Of a stretch of 64,000 bases of DNA, positions 53,426-63,871 are shown in pieces. How positions within the stretch are numbered: position 1 is the stretch's first letter; each line of letters starts with the position of its first letter. Under the pieces are notes generated by a model. That model was not told the origin of the DNA, made no database searches, and worked only from the letters and a program-made list of their open reading frames with translations. The stretch covers positions 39,520-103,519 of the forward strand of contig WGMK01000009.1 in the NCBI GenBank assembly GCA_016125095.1. The letters are read 5' to 3'. The DNA comes from Candidatus Hydrogenedens sp. GTDB taxonomy: Bacteria > Hydrogenedentota > Hydrogenedentia > Hydrogenedentales > JAEUWI01. The position numbers were made by a program, and so were the translations under genes.

Positions 53426-54678
53426 ACCGCCTCCAATAGGGTGTCAACCGCCTTTGCCAACAGGCTGAGTCCCTCGTTCAGATCGTCGTCCGGAATCGTG
53501 AGGGGAGGTATGAGCTTCAACACGCGTCCGCCGCTGCCACACGGCCCGATGAGCAGGCCGGACTCGAAGCAGGCCGTCGCGATGGCCTTGGCCGTTGCGC
53601 CATCGCCGATGTCGATGGCCTGCATCATGCCGCTGCCGCGCACGTCGAAGCCGCGGCCCGAATGCTTCTCGGCAATGCCCTGCAAGAACGCGCGCATCCG
53701 CTCACCCTTGTCTCGCACGTTGCCCATGAAGGTATCGTCCATGAAATAGCGCAGGGCCTCGCGTCCTGCCACGAAGGAAATGCCCTGGCCGCGGAAGGTG
53801 CCGGTGTGTTCGCCGGGCGACCAGTGCTGGTCGTGCTCGGGCTTGTTCAGGTTCATGGCGAGCGGCGTGCCGAATCCGCCGATGCCCTTGGCCAGCGTGA
53901 TGATGTCCGGGTCGAGGCCCATGCCGTCAAAGCTGAAATACGAGCCCGTGCGGCCGCAGCCGGCCTGGATATCGTCAATGATGAAGAGCGCGCCGGTGTC
54001 CCGCGCGAGCCGCTGCACCGCATGCAGCCATTCCTTGCTTGCCACGTGCACCCCGCCCTCGGCCTGGATGGCCTCGACCACGAAGGCGGCCGGCGGCTCG
54101 ATGCCGCTCGAGGGATCGGCCAGTGAACAGTGGAATTCCTTCAGGCAGTCGATGCCGCCGCCAGTGGCCGTCTCGTAGGGCAGGCGGATTACGTTCTCCA
54201 GCGGCACGCCGGCGGCCTTGCGGAAATAGCTGTTGGCCGTACAGGCGAGCGAGCCGAGCGTCATGCCGTGGAAGCCGTGACTGAACGCCACCACATTGCG
54301 CCGCCCGGTCACACGCCGCGCCAGCTTGAGCGCCGCCTCGACCGCGTTGGTACCCGTGGGTCCCATAAACTGCATCTTGTAGTGCATGTTGCGCGGCTCG
54401 AGGATGATGGCGGCGAAGGCCTCGATAAAGGCGCGCTTGACGGTGGTGGCCATGTCGAGGCTGTGGGCGACGCCGTCGGCCTGGATGAAGTCGATGACCG
54501 CCTGCTTCATCGAGGGATTGTTGTGGCCGAAGTTCAGGACACCCGCGCCGCCGAAGAAATCGATGTACGAGCGGCCGTCCTCGTCCACCTGGCGGGCGTT
54601 CGAGGCGGACTGGAACACGGTCGGATATGCGCGGGAGTAGCCGCGGATTTCCGATTCCCAGGTATCAAAGACTTTCAT
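53422..54678 (-). CDS. ectB: Diaminobutyrate--2-oxoglutarate transaminase (EctB-like)
   Basis: About 418 residues. The ATG at 54678 follows AAGGAGG and gives MKVFDTWESEIRGYSRAYPT, the characteristic EctB start. Class III PLP enzyme: GPTGTNAVEAALKLARRVTG, HGFHGMTLGSLACT, the PLP Asp in FIIDDIQAGCGRTG, the Schiff-base Lys in ITLAKGIGGFG, and TFRGQ. EctB normally makes diaminobutyrate for ectoine synthesis, but no ectA or ectC is present; the surrounding genes are catabolic. Here it probably works in reverse, producing aspartate semialdehyde (DoeD role). It overlaps doeA by four bases. Confidence 0.85.
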   Translation of the reverse strand: MKVFDTWESEIRGYSRAYPTVFQSASNARQVDEDGRSYIDFFGGAGVLNFGHNNPSMKQAVIDFIQADGVAHSLDMATTVKRAFIEAFAAIILEPRNMHYKMQFMGPTGTNAVEAALKLARRVTGRRNVVAFSHGFHGMTLGSLACTANSYFRKAAGVPLENVIRLPYETATGGGIDCLKEFHCSLADPSSGIEPPAAFVVEAIQAEGGVHVASKEWLHAVQRLARDTGALFIIDDIQAGCGRTGSYFSFDGMGLDPDIITLAKGIGGFGTPLAMNLNKPEHDQHWSPGEHTGTFRGQGISFVAGREALRYFMDDTFMGNVRDKGERMRAFLQGIAEKHSGRGFDVRGSGMMQAIDIGDGATAKAIATACFESGLLIGPCGSGGRVLKLIPPLTIPDDDLNEGLSLLAKAVDTLLEAV

Positions 54679-54718
54679 GGAACCTCCTTGGGTTGCAGAC
54701 CCCGAGGGTCTGTTTTGT

Positions 54719-55945
54719 CTATGAGTCATCCGGCGGCTCGGGACCGCCTGCCAGCCGCACCAGCACGCGGGCGGCGCGGGGGAGGAGCGCATCGTTAAAA
54801 TCGAACCGCGGGCTGTGGCACGGCTCGGCGTGGGCGGGGTCGTCGCTGGCGCCTATCAAGGCGAATGCGCCGGGAATGGCGTTGAGGTAGTAGTGGAAAT
54901 CTTCGGAGGCCATGATCGGAATGCGCGTGCTACCGGCGTGCCAGTCTGCGCCGAACTCGGCGGCGAGCGCTTCGCGCATCCATCCGGCCTCCGCAGCGTG
55001 GTTGACAGTCGCGCCATAGCGCGGCTGCATTTCTACCTTGGCGCTCACGCCGTAGCTTCGCGCGGTGTCTTCCGCAATTTGGGTGATCAATGCCCCAACG
55101 GACTGGGCCTGCGCGGTGTCCGCCACGCGGATGCTGCCGCCGAGCACGGCGCGCTCCGGCGTGACCGTCTGACCACTCGGCGCCTCGATGGACGTGACAC
55201 TGACCACCGCGGGATCTTGCGGGGCGAGGCGCCGGCTGACGATCTGTTGCAAGGCGAGCGTGATGGCCGATGCCGCCAGCACCGGATCAGCGCATAGCTC
55301 GGGCTGACTGGCGTGTCCGCCGCGTCCCTCGACGGTAATCACAAAGGTCGCATTCGCCGCCATCACGGGGCCATCGGGGCAGACCGCCTGCCCCAGGGCA
55401 ATCGCAGGCCAGTTGTGCCAGCCGTAGATCGCCTCGACGCCTTCCAGTGCGCCGTCCTCAATCATCCGCTTTGCGCCATGTCCGCCTTCCTCGGCGGGTT
55501 GAAACAGCAGGGAGACCGGGCCGGGCAAGGCGTCTTCGTGCAGCTTGAGCCACCGCGACGCCGCGAGCAGCGTCGCGGTATGTCCGTCGTGTCCGCAGGC
55601 GTGCATGCAGCCCGCGACCTCCGAGCGCCAGGGAATGTCGTTTTCTTCTGCGATGGGGAGCGCGTCGATATCTGCGCGCAGCGCGATGTGGCGTCCCGGC
55701 GCGTCGGGTGCCAAGGTGCCGACCGTACCGTATTCGGCGCAGACGCGCCATGGAATGACGAAGGAGGTCAGCGCGTCCCGGATGCGCCGGGCCGTGTCCG
55801 CTTCGGCCCAGGTCAGCTCCGGGTGGCGGTGCAACTCGTGGCGGAACGCTACCGCCGCTTCAACAATGTCGTTCCACTTCGACACCGGTTTCCTCTTGAT
55901 TTGGCCGGCGTTTCGCCGACCGGTAGCTTCCTCCCGGGTCGTCAT
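54719..55945 (-). CDS. doeB2: M20-family N-acetyl-diaminobutyrate deacetylase (DoeB2-like)
   Basis: About 408 residues from the ATG at 55945. A GTG at 55885 (VSKWNDIVEAAVAFRHELHR), behind AAGAGGA, is an equally plausible start matching the family N-terminus. Metallopeptidase motifs: HRHPELTWAE, the metal His/Asp cluster GCMHACGHDGHTATLL, the catalytic Glu in FQPAEEGGHG, WHNWPAIALGQ, GRGGHASQPE, and the final metal His in a MASEDFHYY context. It would deacetylate N-acetyl-L-2,4-diaminobutyrate to diaminobutyrate. First gene of the ectoine-type operon, 41 bases before the transaminase. Generic amidohydrolase activity cannot be excluded. Confidence 0.8.
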   Translation of the reverse strand: MTTREEATGRRNAGQIKRKPVSKWNDIVEAAVAFRHELHRHPELTWAEADTARRIRDALTSFVIPWRVCAEYGTVGTLAPDAPGRHIALRADIDALPIAEENDIPWRSEVAGCMHACGHDGHTATLLAASRWLKLHEDALPGPVSLLFQPAEEGGHGAKRMIEDGALEGVEAIYGWHNWPAIALGQAVCPDGPVMAANATFVITVEGRGGHASQPELCADPVLAASAITLALQQIVSRRLAPQDPAVVSVTSIEAPSGQTVTPERAVLGGSIRVADTAQAQSVGALITQIAEDTARSYGVSAKVEMQPRYGATVNHAAEAGWMREALAAEFGADWHAGSTRIPIMASEDFHYYLNAIPGAFALIGASDDPAHAEPCHSPRFDFNDALLPRAARVLVRLAGGPEPPDDS

Positions 55946-56092
55946 GACGCTTCCCACCATACCGGATGAATCCCCGAATTTCCAACGGTAGTCCCAAAAC
56001 TGCCCAATATTTCTGCGAAAAGCATTGCAACGCCCGGTCGGGATTTGATCCAATGGGGCGATGTTGTGCCAACTTGGACGGGAGGGATGGAC

Positions 56093-57604
56093 ATGTATCT
56101 AGTCGCGCTCGCACTGGCTGCCCTGGCGGCAACGAACGAGGCAACCGTCTCCCCGGAGAAGGCCGAGTCCTACCGCGCTGCGGTGCATGCGTGCCTCGAC
56201 AATCTGCTCGATCACGGCACGGATCGCTACGGCGAGGTGCAGACGCCGATGATCATGAGCATCATCGATATCCGCAGCGAGACCTCGCCCGAAGAACCCG
56301 AGGTGCAGGACGGGCTGGTGCGAGCCGAGGGGCGGCTGCATCGGCGCAATCCGCGCGGCGCCGATCTGTGGGACGACCAGCCGCTGCTCCGCACGATGTA
56401 CACCTACTCGGAGTTGTCGGGGGACCGGCGTTACGCCGAGGCCGCCGACGCCTACACCAAGGCCTACTTCGAGCGCTCGAAGAAGCCCAACGGGCTGCTG
56501 GCGTGGGGGACGCATATCTTCTACGACGCCTATAAGGACGCGCCCGGCGGCGATCAGGACGGCGCGGGTCCGCACGAGATGCTGCTGCTCTGCCCGAACT
56601 GGGACCGCATGTGGGCGGTGAACCCGGACGCGGTGCGCAACGAGATCGAACTGATTTGGGAGTGGCACATCGTCGACAAGCGCACGGGCCTGCACAACCG
56701 TCACGACGACAAGCAGCCGGGCTGCGACTTCGCGTTCAGCGGCGGTGAATTCGGCTATGCCTTCGCGTGGATCTACGCCAAGACACACGACGAGAAATAC
56801 CTGGAGTGGTCGAAGACCGCCTTCGGCCGCCACTGGCGTACCCGCAACCGCAAGACGAACCTGGCGCCCGACGCCCCCGGCACCGGCGCGCGTTACGATG
56901 CGCACCACTGCTTCACCACGCTGCCGGGGCCGCACGCGTCGCTGCTGCTCAAGGCCTACGAGGCGACGGGCGACGGATGGTTCAAGGACGTCGCGCTCGA
57001 GCATATCCAGGCCTATTTGAAGTACGGCTGGGATGCCGAGGCGCAGCAGTACTGGGGCATGCTCCAGCTCGACGGTACGCCGGTGCTGGACATGGATAAG
57101 GCCGACGAAGGCTATGACGTGTGGAAGCCGACGGGCCACGTCGATATCTGGCGCGCCATCATGTTTTCTTACGAATTTCCGGTCATTGCCGCGCAGACCG
57201 CGGTCTATGCCTACGATGTAACCAAGGATCCCCAGGCGCTTGAATCCGCCCAGCACTGGGCCACGGCCATCCGCGCCCAGATGCCGCCCTCGAACGGCCG
57301 CCGCTGGGCGAAGGAAGTCGCCGAGGCCCTGCCCGACGCCGTGAAAACCGGCGGCACCTACGCGGAGAACTATGGCCGGGCCATTTCGTTTTTCTTGAGT
57401 CTCTACCGCGCTGCGGGCAATCCCGAAGATTTCGCCACCGCGGTGGCCCTGGCCGACGAGGCGATGGACAAGTGCTACCAGGACGGCTGGTTCAAGGGAC
57501 ATCCCGCCAAGCCCTACTACGAGTCCACCGACGGCGTCGCCTACCTGATGTATGCGCTCCTCGAACTGGCGGAATACCCCAAGCCCTTGGGCGTGAATCT
57601 GTAG
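56093..57604 (+). CDS. Secreted (alpha/alpha)6-barrel glycosidase- or lyase-like protein
   Basis: About 503 residues. The ATG at 56093, six bases after GGAGGG, begins a short signal peptide (MYLVALALAALAA). The rest is alpha-helical with six-hairpin patterns and repeated Trp/Tyr/His clusters: QPLLRTMYTYSELSGD, GEFGYAFAWIYAKTHDE, HHCFTTLPGPHASLLLKAYEATGDG and STDGVAYLMYALLELAEY. This fold is used by polysaccharide lyases, unsaturated glucuronyl hydrolases and epimerases. No family-specific catalytic set was identified. Forms a pair with the next glycan-active candidate. Confidence 0.7.
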   Translation: MYLVALALAALAATNEATVSPEKAESYRAAVHACLDNLLDHGTDRYGEVQTPMIMSIIDIRSETSPEEPEVQDGLVRAEGRLHRRNPRGADLWDDQPLLRTMYTYSELSGDRRYAEAADAYTKAYFERSKKPNGLLAWGTHIFYDAYKDAPGGDQDGAGPHEMLLLCPNWDRMWAVNPDAVRNEIELIWEWHIVDKRTGLHNRHDDKQPGCDFAFSGGEFGYAFAWIYAKTHDEKYLEWSKTAFGRHWRTRNRKTNLAPDAPGTGARYDAHHCFTTLPGPHASLLLKAYEATGDGWFKDVALEHIQAYLKYGWDAEAQQYWGMLQLDGTPVLDMDKADEGYDVWKPTGHVDIWRAIMFSYEFPVIAAQTAVYAYDVTKDPQALESAQHWATAIRAQMPPSNGRRWAKEVAEALPDAVKTGGTYAENYGRAISFFLSLYRAAGNPEDFATAVALADEAMDKCYQDGWFKGHPAKPYYESTDGVAYLMYALLELAEYPKPLGVNL

Positions 57605-57691
57605 TCGGTAGCGAGTGCTATACTCGCGCGCAAATCGACCGGGCCGCATGGCGGCGCATTCCTACTCGAAGCCAGAACGGGGGAGACCTTC

Positions 57692-59686
57692 GTGAAGTCT
57701 GTTATCGCTGTTTTTCTCTTTGCCGCGGCCGCGGCCGCGGCTGCGGCGGGCGCTTCGTCCGAAGTTGTCTACTACCGCGATCTCTATGCCGATACCTGGG
57801 TGGCGACCGATGCCCTCGGGCGTACGATGCCCGGCGTGGCGGAGGCGGGGCAATTGAAAGACGACCAGCAGCGGGTGGTCAGCATCTTCTACATCACCTG
57901 GCACAGCGACGGCCTGGCGAACCTGAAGTCGCCGTACGCTGCGGATGTGAACAAGATTCTCGCGGCCGACCCCGGCGCGCGGCTCGACGCGAAGCACCCG
58001 CTCTGGACCGAGGGTTCGTATCACTGGGGCGAACCGGAGATGGGGTATTTCCTGAGCAAGGACGAATACGTCATCCGGCAGGACATGTCGATGCTGGCCG
58101 ACGCCGGGGTGGATGTGCTGGTGATGGACGTGACGAACGCCGTGCGCTATTGGGACGAATGGGACGTCGTCTTTCCGGTCATGCTGAAGATGCGCGCAGA
58201 GGGCAACAAGACGCCGTCGTTCTGCTTTTGGGCGTTCAATGGCCCGTGCATCACCGTGGTGCAGGACCTCTACGACCGCATCTACGCCGAAGAAAAGTAC
58301 AAGGACCTTTGGTTTTCGTGGGACGGCAAGCCGCTGCTGCTATACAACAGCATGCCCGAGCGCGATGCCAACGGCGTGGGGCCGCAGAATCCGAATCCGC
58401 ACTACGACGCCGCGGCCAAGGACGATCCCAACCATCCGCACCACGGCGACCCGAAATATACCGAGGAATTTCTCACGGATTATTCGCAGGAGGTGAAGGA
58501 TTTCTTCACGCTCCGCACCATGTGGTGGGGCTACTACGAATGGAACGGCAAGCGCTTCGTGGGCACCGAGGACAACTGGAGCTTCGGGTTGGATCTGGGC
58601 GACGAGCGCGTGCGGGCGATGGCCCCCAAGGATCTCGTGTCGCTGCATAACGGCAAGCCGGAGGAGGCGGCGGTCACCCCGGCGCAGCACCCGGCGAGCC
58701 TCGTGGGCAAATCGTGGACCCGCGCGCACGGCGAACCGGAGCTGAACGAGTACGATCTGCCCGTGCCGACCGAGGTGCCCTGGCTCGGCAAGACGGTCGA
58801 GCACCCCGAGGGCTACGGCATCTATTTTCAGGAGCGCTGGAATGAGGCCCTCGCGGCCGACCCGCCGATGATCTACGTGAACGACTGGAACGAATGGTCG
58901 GCGGGTAAGTATCACCCGGCCGAGGGCGAGACCTACGACTTCCTGCGGCGGCAGGCGGACTACCGTTTCATCGACCAGTACAACGCCGAGTTCAACCGCT
59001 GCGTGAGCCCCATGAAGGGCGGCTACACCGACAACTACTACATGCAGCTGGCGCAGAACATCCGCCGCTACAAGGGCGTGCGGCCGATTCCGGAGCTACA
59101 GGGCCTGACGGAAATCGCCGTCGATGGGGACTTCGACGATTGGGCGGCAGTAAACGTGGAATACCGCGACACCGCGGGCGATACCTTCCACCGGGATTAC
59201 CCCGGCTACGGCGGCCTGCACTATACGAACGACTCCGGACGCAACGACATCGTCACGGCGAAGGTGGCGGTGGACGCGAGCCGCGTGAGCTTCTACGCCG
59301 AGACGAAGGACGCGCTGACGCCGTCCACCGATCCCAACTGGATGCTCCTGCTTATCGACGCCGACCAGAACCACGACACCGGCTGGTATGGCTACGACCT
59401 GCTCGTCAATCACCCGGTAGTCGACGAGAGCACGACGACCGTGTCGCGCTACGATGCCGAGAAAGGCGCGTGGACCGAGGCCGGGCGCACGGCCTATGCG
59501 GTCAGCGGCAACCGGCTGGAACTCGCGATACAACGAGACCTCGCCGGATGGACCGGCGAGGCCATAACGTTCGATTTCCATTGGGTCGACAATCCCGAGG
59601 AACTGAAGGATCCCATCTCGCTGTGTACGCACGGCGACAGCGCGCCGAACCGCCGCTTCAATTACCGCTGCATCTGGAAAAAATAG
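57692..59686 (+). CDS. Secreted GH99/GH71-like protein with C-terminal carbohydrate-binding-type domain
   Basis: 664 residues starting with GTG at 57692 behind GGGGGAGA. Signal peptide MKSVIAVFLFAAAAAAAAAG. Residues 55-430 resemble the GH99-like TIM barrel: FYITWHSDG, HWGEPEMGYFLSKDEYVIRQ, DMSMLADAGVDVLVMDVTNA, and MIYVNDWNEWSAGKYHP with the Glu near the last strand. Residues 470-660 form a beta-sandwich of the DOMON/CBM9 type (EIAVDGDFDDWAAVNVEYRD, MLLLIDADQNHDTGWYGYDL). Probably degrades or binds an extracellular glycan. Located 87 bases after the six-hairpin protein gene, likely the same operon. Confidence 0.75.
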   Translation: MKSVIAVFLFAAAAAAAAAGASSEVVYYRDLYADTWVATDALGRTMPGVAEAGQLKDDQQRVVSIFYITWHSDGLANLKSPYAADVNKILAADPGARLDAKHPLWTEGSYHWGEPEMGYFLSKDEYVIRQDMSMLADAGVDVLVMDVTNAVRYWDEWDVVFPVMLKMRAEGNKTPSFCFWAFNGPCITVVQDLYDRIYAEEKYKDLWFSWDGKPLLLYNSMPERDANGVGPQNPNPHYDAAAKDDPNHPHHGDPKYTEEFLTDYSQEVKDFFTLRTMWWGYYEWNGKRFVGTEDNWSFGLDLGDERVRAMAPKDLVSLHNGKPEEAAVTPAQHPASLVGKSWTRAHGEPELNEYDLPVPTEVPWLGKTVEHPEGYGIYFQERWNEALAADPPMIYVNDWNEWSAGKYHPAEGETYDFLRRQADYRFIDQYNAEFNRCVSPMKGGYTDNYYMQLAQNIRRYKGVRPIPELQGLTEIAVDGDFDDWAAVNVEYRDTAGDTFHRDYPGYGGLHYTNDSGRNDIVTAKVAVDASRVSFYAETKDALTPSTDPNWMLLLIDADQNHDTGWYGYDLLVNHPVVDESTTTVSRYDAEKGAWTEAGRTAYAVSGNRLELAIQRDLAGWTGEAITFDFHWVDNPEELKDPISLCTHGDSAPNRRFNYRCIWKK

Positions 59687-59700
59687 CGTTCTGCCAAGGC

Positions 59701-60717
59701 TCAGTGCTTGCTCAGGTCGCGGTAGTAGAGATCCTTCGCCTCGATGGTCATGCCCGGGTTGTGGCATTGCAGCGCGAAATGGCCGGTCTTGTACTCGTCG
59801 TCCTGATAGTGCATCACGTCGACGTCGTTCACCCAGATGGTGATCTCGCTGCCGACCGCCTTCACGCGCATCGTGAACCACTCATCGTCCTTGGTCAGCA
59901 GCTTCGATGCCTCGCCGGTGGGCGTGCCCGGCTTCCACAGCCAGCCCGTAAAGGCATCCTGCGTGTGGCACATCTGCGCCTCGTAACCGCGCGGGAAACC
60001 CTCGGGATTGTCCTCCGACGGATTCGCCCGGAAATACAAACCGCTGTTCGCGTCGCGTCCCTGGCTGCTGATACGGAACGTGCCCTTCACCTCGAGGTCG
60101 CTCAGCACCGGCGCAGCGTAGAGATGGCCGTTACCCTCTTCCGACTGACCGATGAGCACGCCGTTTTCCACGCGCCATTTCGCCCCGCCGCGCACCGTCC
60201 AGTCGTCGAGGCTGTCGCACGTGAGGAGCGGCGTCCAGCCAGCCTCGCACATGGCTTCGCACTTGGAGGGGGCGTCGCATGTGGCCTTGGACGAGCACGC
60301 GGCCGCGCCCTTGTCTTCACACTTCGCTTCGCACTTGGATGCAGCGTCGCACTTGCTCTCGCACTCATGCTCGCACTTGGAAGCGGCCTCGCATTTTTCT
60401 TTGCACGCGGCATCGCACACATGCTGGCACTTCTTGCAGTCTTTCTCCTCGCACTTATGCTCGCACTCCGATGCGGCGTCGCACTTCTCTTCGCACTTGG
60501 GTGCGGATTCACACTTGGATTCGCACGCCTTCTCGCACTTCTCTTCGCATTTCTTTTCGCACTTGCTCTCGCAGGGTTCCTGGCACTTGGTTTCACACGC
60601 CGAGGCACACGGGGTCTCGCATGCGGTCGCGCACTCGGACGTCTTCGGCGTGGTCTGGCACGCCGTCAAAAGAAATGCCGCCACCACGCCGCAAAGCATG
60701 AATCGAATCGTATGCAT
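59701..60717 (-). CDS. Lipoprotein with an extreme Cys-rich stalk and a DUF1080 domain
   Basis: 338 residues. The ATG at 60717 follows GGGAGG and gives MHTIRFMLCGVVAAFLLTAC, a lipobox with the lipidated Cys at 20. Residues 20-157 contain 30 cysteines (including the lipidated one), mostly in a CxxxC rhythm with Lys and Glu between (for example CEKKCEEKCEKACESKC). Residues 160-338 are a 3-keto-disaccharide hydrolase/DUF1080 jelly-roll: WRVENGVLIGQ, NSGLYFRA, MRVKAVGSEITIWVNDV and ALQCHNPGMTIEAKDLYYR. DUF1080 lipoproteins are common in Planctomycetes, but this stalk is exceptional. It could be a disulfide-braced rod, a metal-binding arm or a redox buffer. Confidence 0.82.
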   Translation of the reverse strand: MHTIRFMLCGVVAAFLLTACQTTPKTSECATACETPCASACETKCQEPCESKCEKKCEEKCEKACESKCESAPKCEEKCDAASECEHKCEEKDCKKCQHVCDAACKEKCEAASKCEHECESKCDAASKCEAKCEDKGAAACSSKATCDAPSKCEAMCEAGWTPLLTCDSLDDWTVRGGAKWRVENGVLIGQSEEGNGHLYAAPVLSDLEVKGTFRISSQGRDANSGLYFRANPSEDNPEGFPRGYEAQMCHTQDAFTGWLWKPGTPTGEASKLLTKDDEWFTMRVKAVGSEITIWVNDVDVMHYQDDEYKTGHFALQCHNPGMTIEAKDLYYRDLSKH

Positions 60718-60847
60718 TGGTCGCCTCCCACTGGTCTGACCTACGCGCGGAACACCCCGGTTCCGCGCAAACGGCGACACTATACCTGCGCCGGACCAGA
60801 ACCACAAAGCGCGCCGTCCAGCATTGCCAGAGGTCAGAATTTGGATA

Positions 60848-60888
60848 TTGACAACTTCTTGACAAAGTCCAGAATCGTAGGGTAGAGT
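60848..60888 (+). promoter_or_regulatory. Promoter and candidate operator of the Fur-family/katG unit
   Basis: TTGACA at 60859-60864, 18-base spacer, TAGAGT at 60883-60888. TTGACAA is repeated 11 bases upstream (60848-60854), one helical turn apart, so the upstream copy may be half of a repressor site or an alternative -35. The transcript would start at about the ATG (60895), so translation may be leaderless. Confidence 0.55.
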
Positions 60889-60894
60889 TCGGCC

Positions 60895-61359
60895 ATGTCT
60901 GATGCGACCCGACTTCTACGCGACCACGGTGTACAGGTCACCGCGCAGCGCCTGGCGGTGCTGCGGGCGGTGGCTGCGCATCCGCACGGCACGGCCGACG
61001 AACTCGCCGAGACCGTGCGAAGTGAGATCGGCGCCATCTCGCGCCAAGCGGTCTACGATGCCCTCGGCATGCTGGCCGCGAAGGGCATCATCCGGCGCAT
61101 CCAGCCGGCCGGTTCCCCCGCTCGCTACGAAGACCGCGTAGGGGACAACCACCACCACCTGATCTGCCGCGCCTGCGGCAAGACCGTCGACGTGGATTGC
61201 GCGGTGGGGGATACCCCGTGCCTGAAAGCGGCCGACGATTCGGGCTATCGCATCGACGAAGCGGAAGTGATTTACTGGGGCACGTGCCCCGATTGTCTGG
61301 CGGCGGCTTCGGACCCGGCGGGGGATTCCCGGCCGGTTCGTCGCGCTGCGAAGACGTGA
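60895..61359 (+). CDS. Fur-family regulator (FurA/PerR-like)
   Basis: 154 residues. Winged-helix DNA-binding N-terminus ([40 protein letters not shown]), then the metal-binding/dimer domain [18 protein letters not shown], with the structural zinc cysteines CRAC and a second pair CPDC near residue 137. [11 protein letters not shown] followed by DVDCAVG is the pattern of mycobacterial-type FurA, which represses furA-katG. katG follows 44 bases after the stop, supporting a peroxide-responsive, autoregulated unit. It may bind the TTGACAA repeats upstream. Confidence 0.9.
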   Translation: MSDATRLLRDHGVQVTAQRLAVLRAVAAHPHGTADELAETVRSEIGAISRQAVYDALGMLAAKGIIRRIQPAGSPARYEDRVGDNHHHLICRACGKTVDVDCAVGDTPCLKAADDSGYRIDEAEVIYWGTCPDCLAAASDPAGDSRPVRRAAKT

Positions 61360-61391
61360 GTGCTGCGGACTCAATACCCAAGAAACCATGA

Positions 61392-63566
<2,175 letters not shown>

Positions 63567-63602
63567 ACAGCACCGCCTTCGTCGACCGACCAAGTCGCCA
63601 TA

Positions 63603-63636
63603 CCCGCCCGGATATCGATCCGGGCGGGTTTCTTAT
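63603..63636 (+). terminator. Rho-independent terminator after katG
   Basis: An 11-bp perfect GC-rich stem (63603-63613 with 63618-63628, four-base loop) followed by TTTCTTAT, 36 bases after the katG stop. Strong and unambiguous. Confidence 0.9.
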
Positions 63637-63767
63637 TGGCTACCTGTCCGGGATTCGACGGAATACCCGATACCTCGCTGCCCATGCGACAGCGGGGACC
63701 GCTCGTGCCAGGGCCATCGCCGGAGTCGGTTTCCCCACGCGATGCTCCATTATGGAACTATGGGTAC

Positions 63768-63796
63768 TTGCGGAAGATTCTTGCATAGCGTAAACT
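63768..63796 (+). promoter_or_regulatory. Candidate promoter in the gap after katG
   Basis: TTGCGG (63768-63773), 17-base spacer, TAAACT (63791-63796), reading toward the partial gene at 63872. The rest of the 305-base gap (63637-63767) holds nothing I can support. Confidence 0.4.
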
Positions 63797-63871
63797 ACCA
63801 AGACGAATATACCTAGCGAGGCAGTCGTTGCTCGGGGTATCAGAGTGACGATAAGCAGGAAGGACAGGTGC

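Noticed and set aside
57611..57627. TATACT element with a GCGAGT/ACTCGC palindrome upstream of the GH99-like gene
   Set aside because: No usable -35, only 7 bases downstream of the previous stop; likely read-through within one operon.
56099..57649. 516-residue minus-strand open frame opposite the six-hairpin protein gene
   Set aside because: Composition typical of antisense frames (Val/Gly/His/Arg-rich), no start signals; the plus-strand frame has a signal peptide and AGGAGG-type site.
60240..60660. Short-period repeats in the Cys-rich stalk looked CRISPR- or satellite-like at first
   Set aside because: Period follows codons for CxxxC with no constant repeat or unique spacer; it is coding sequence.
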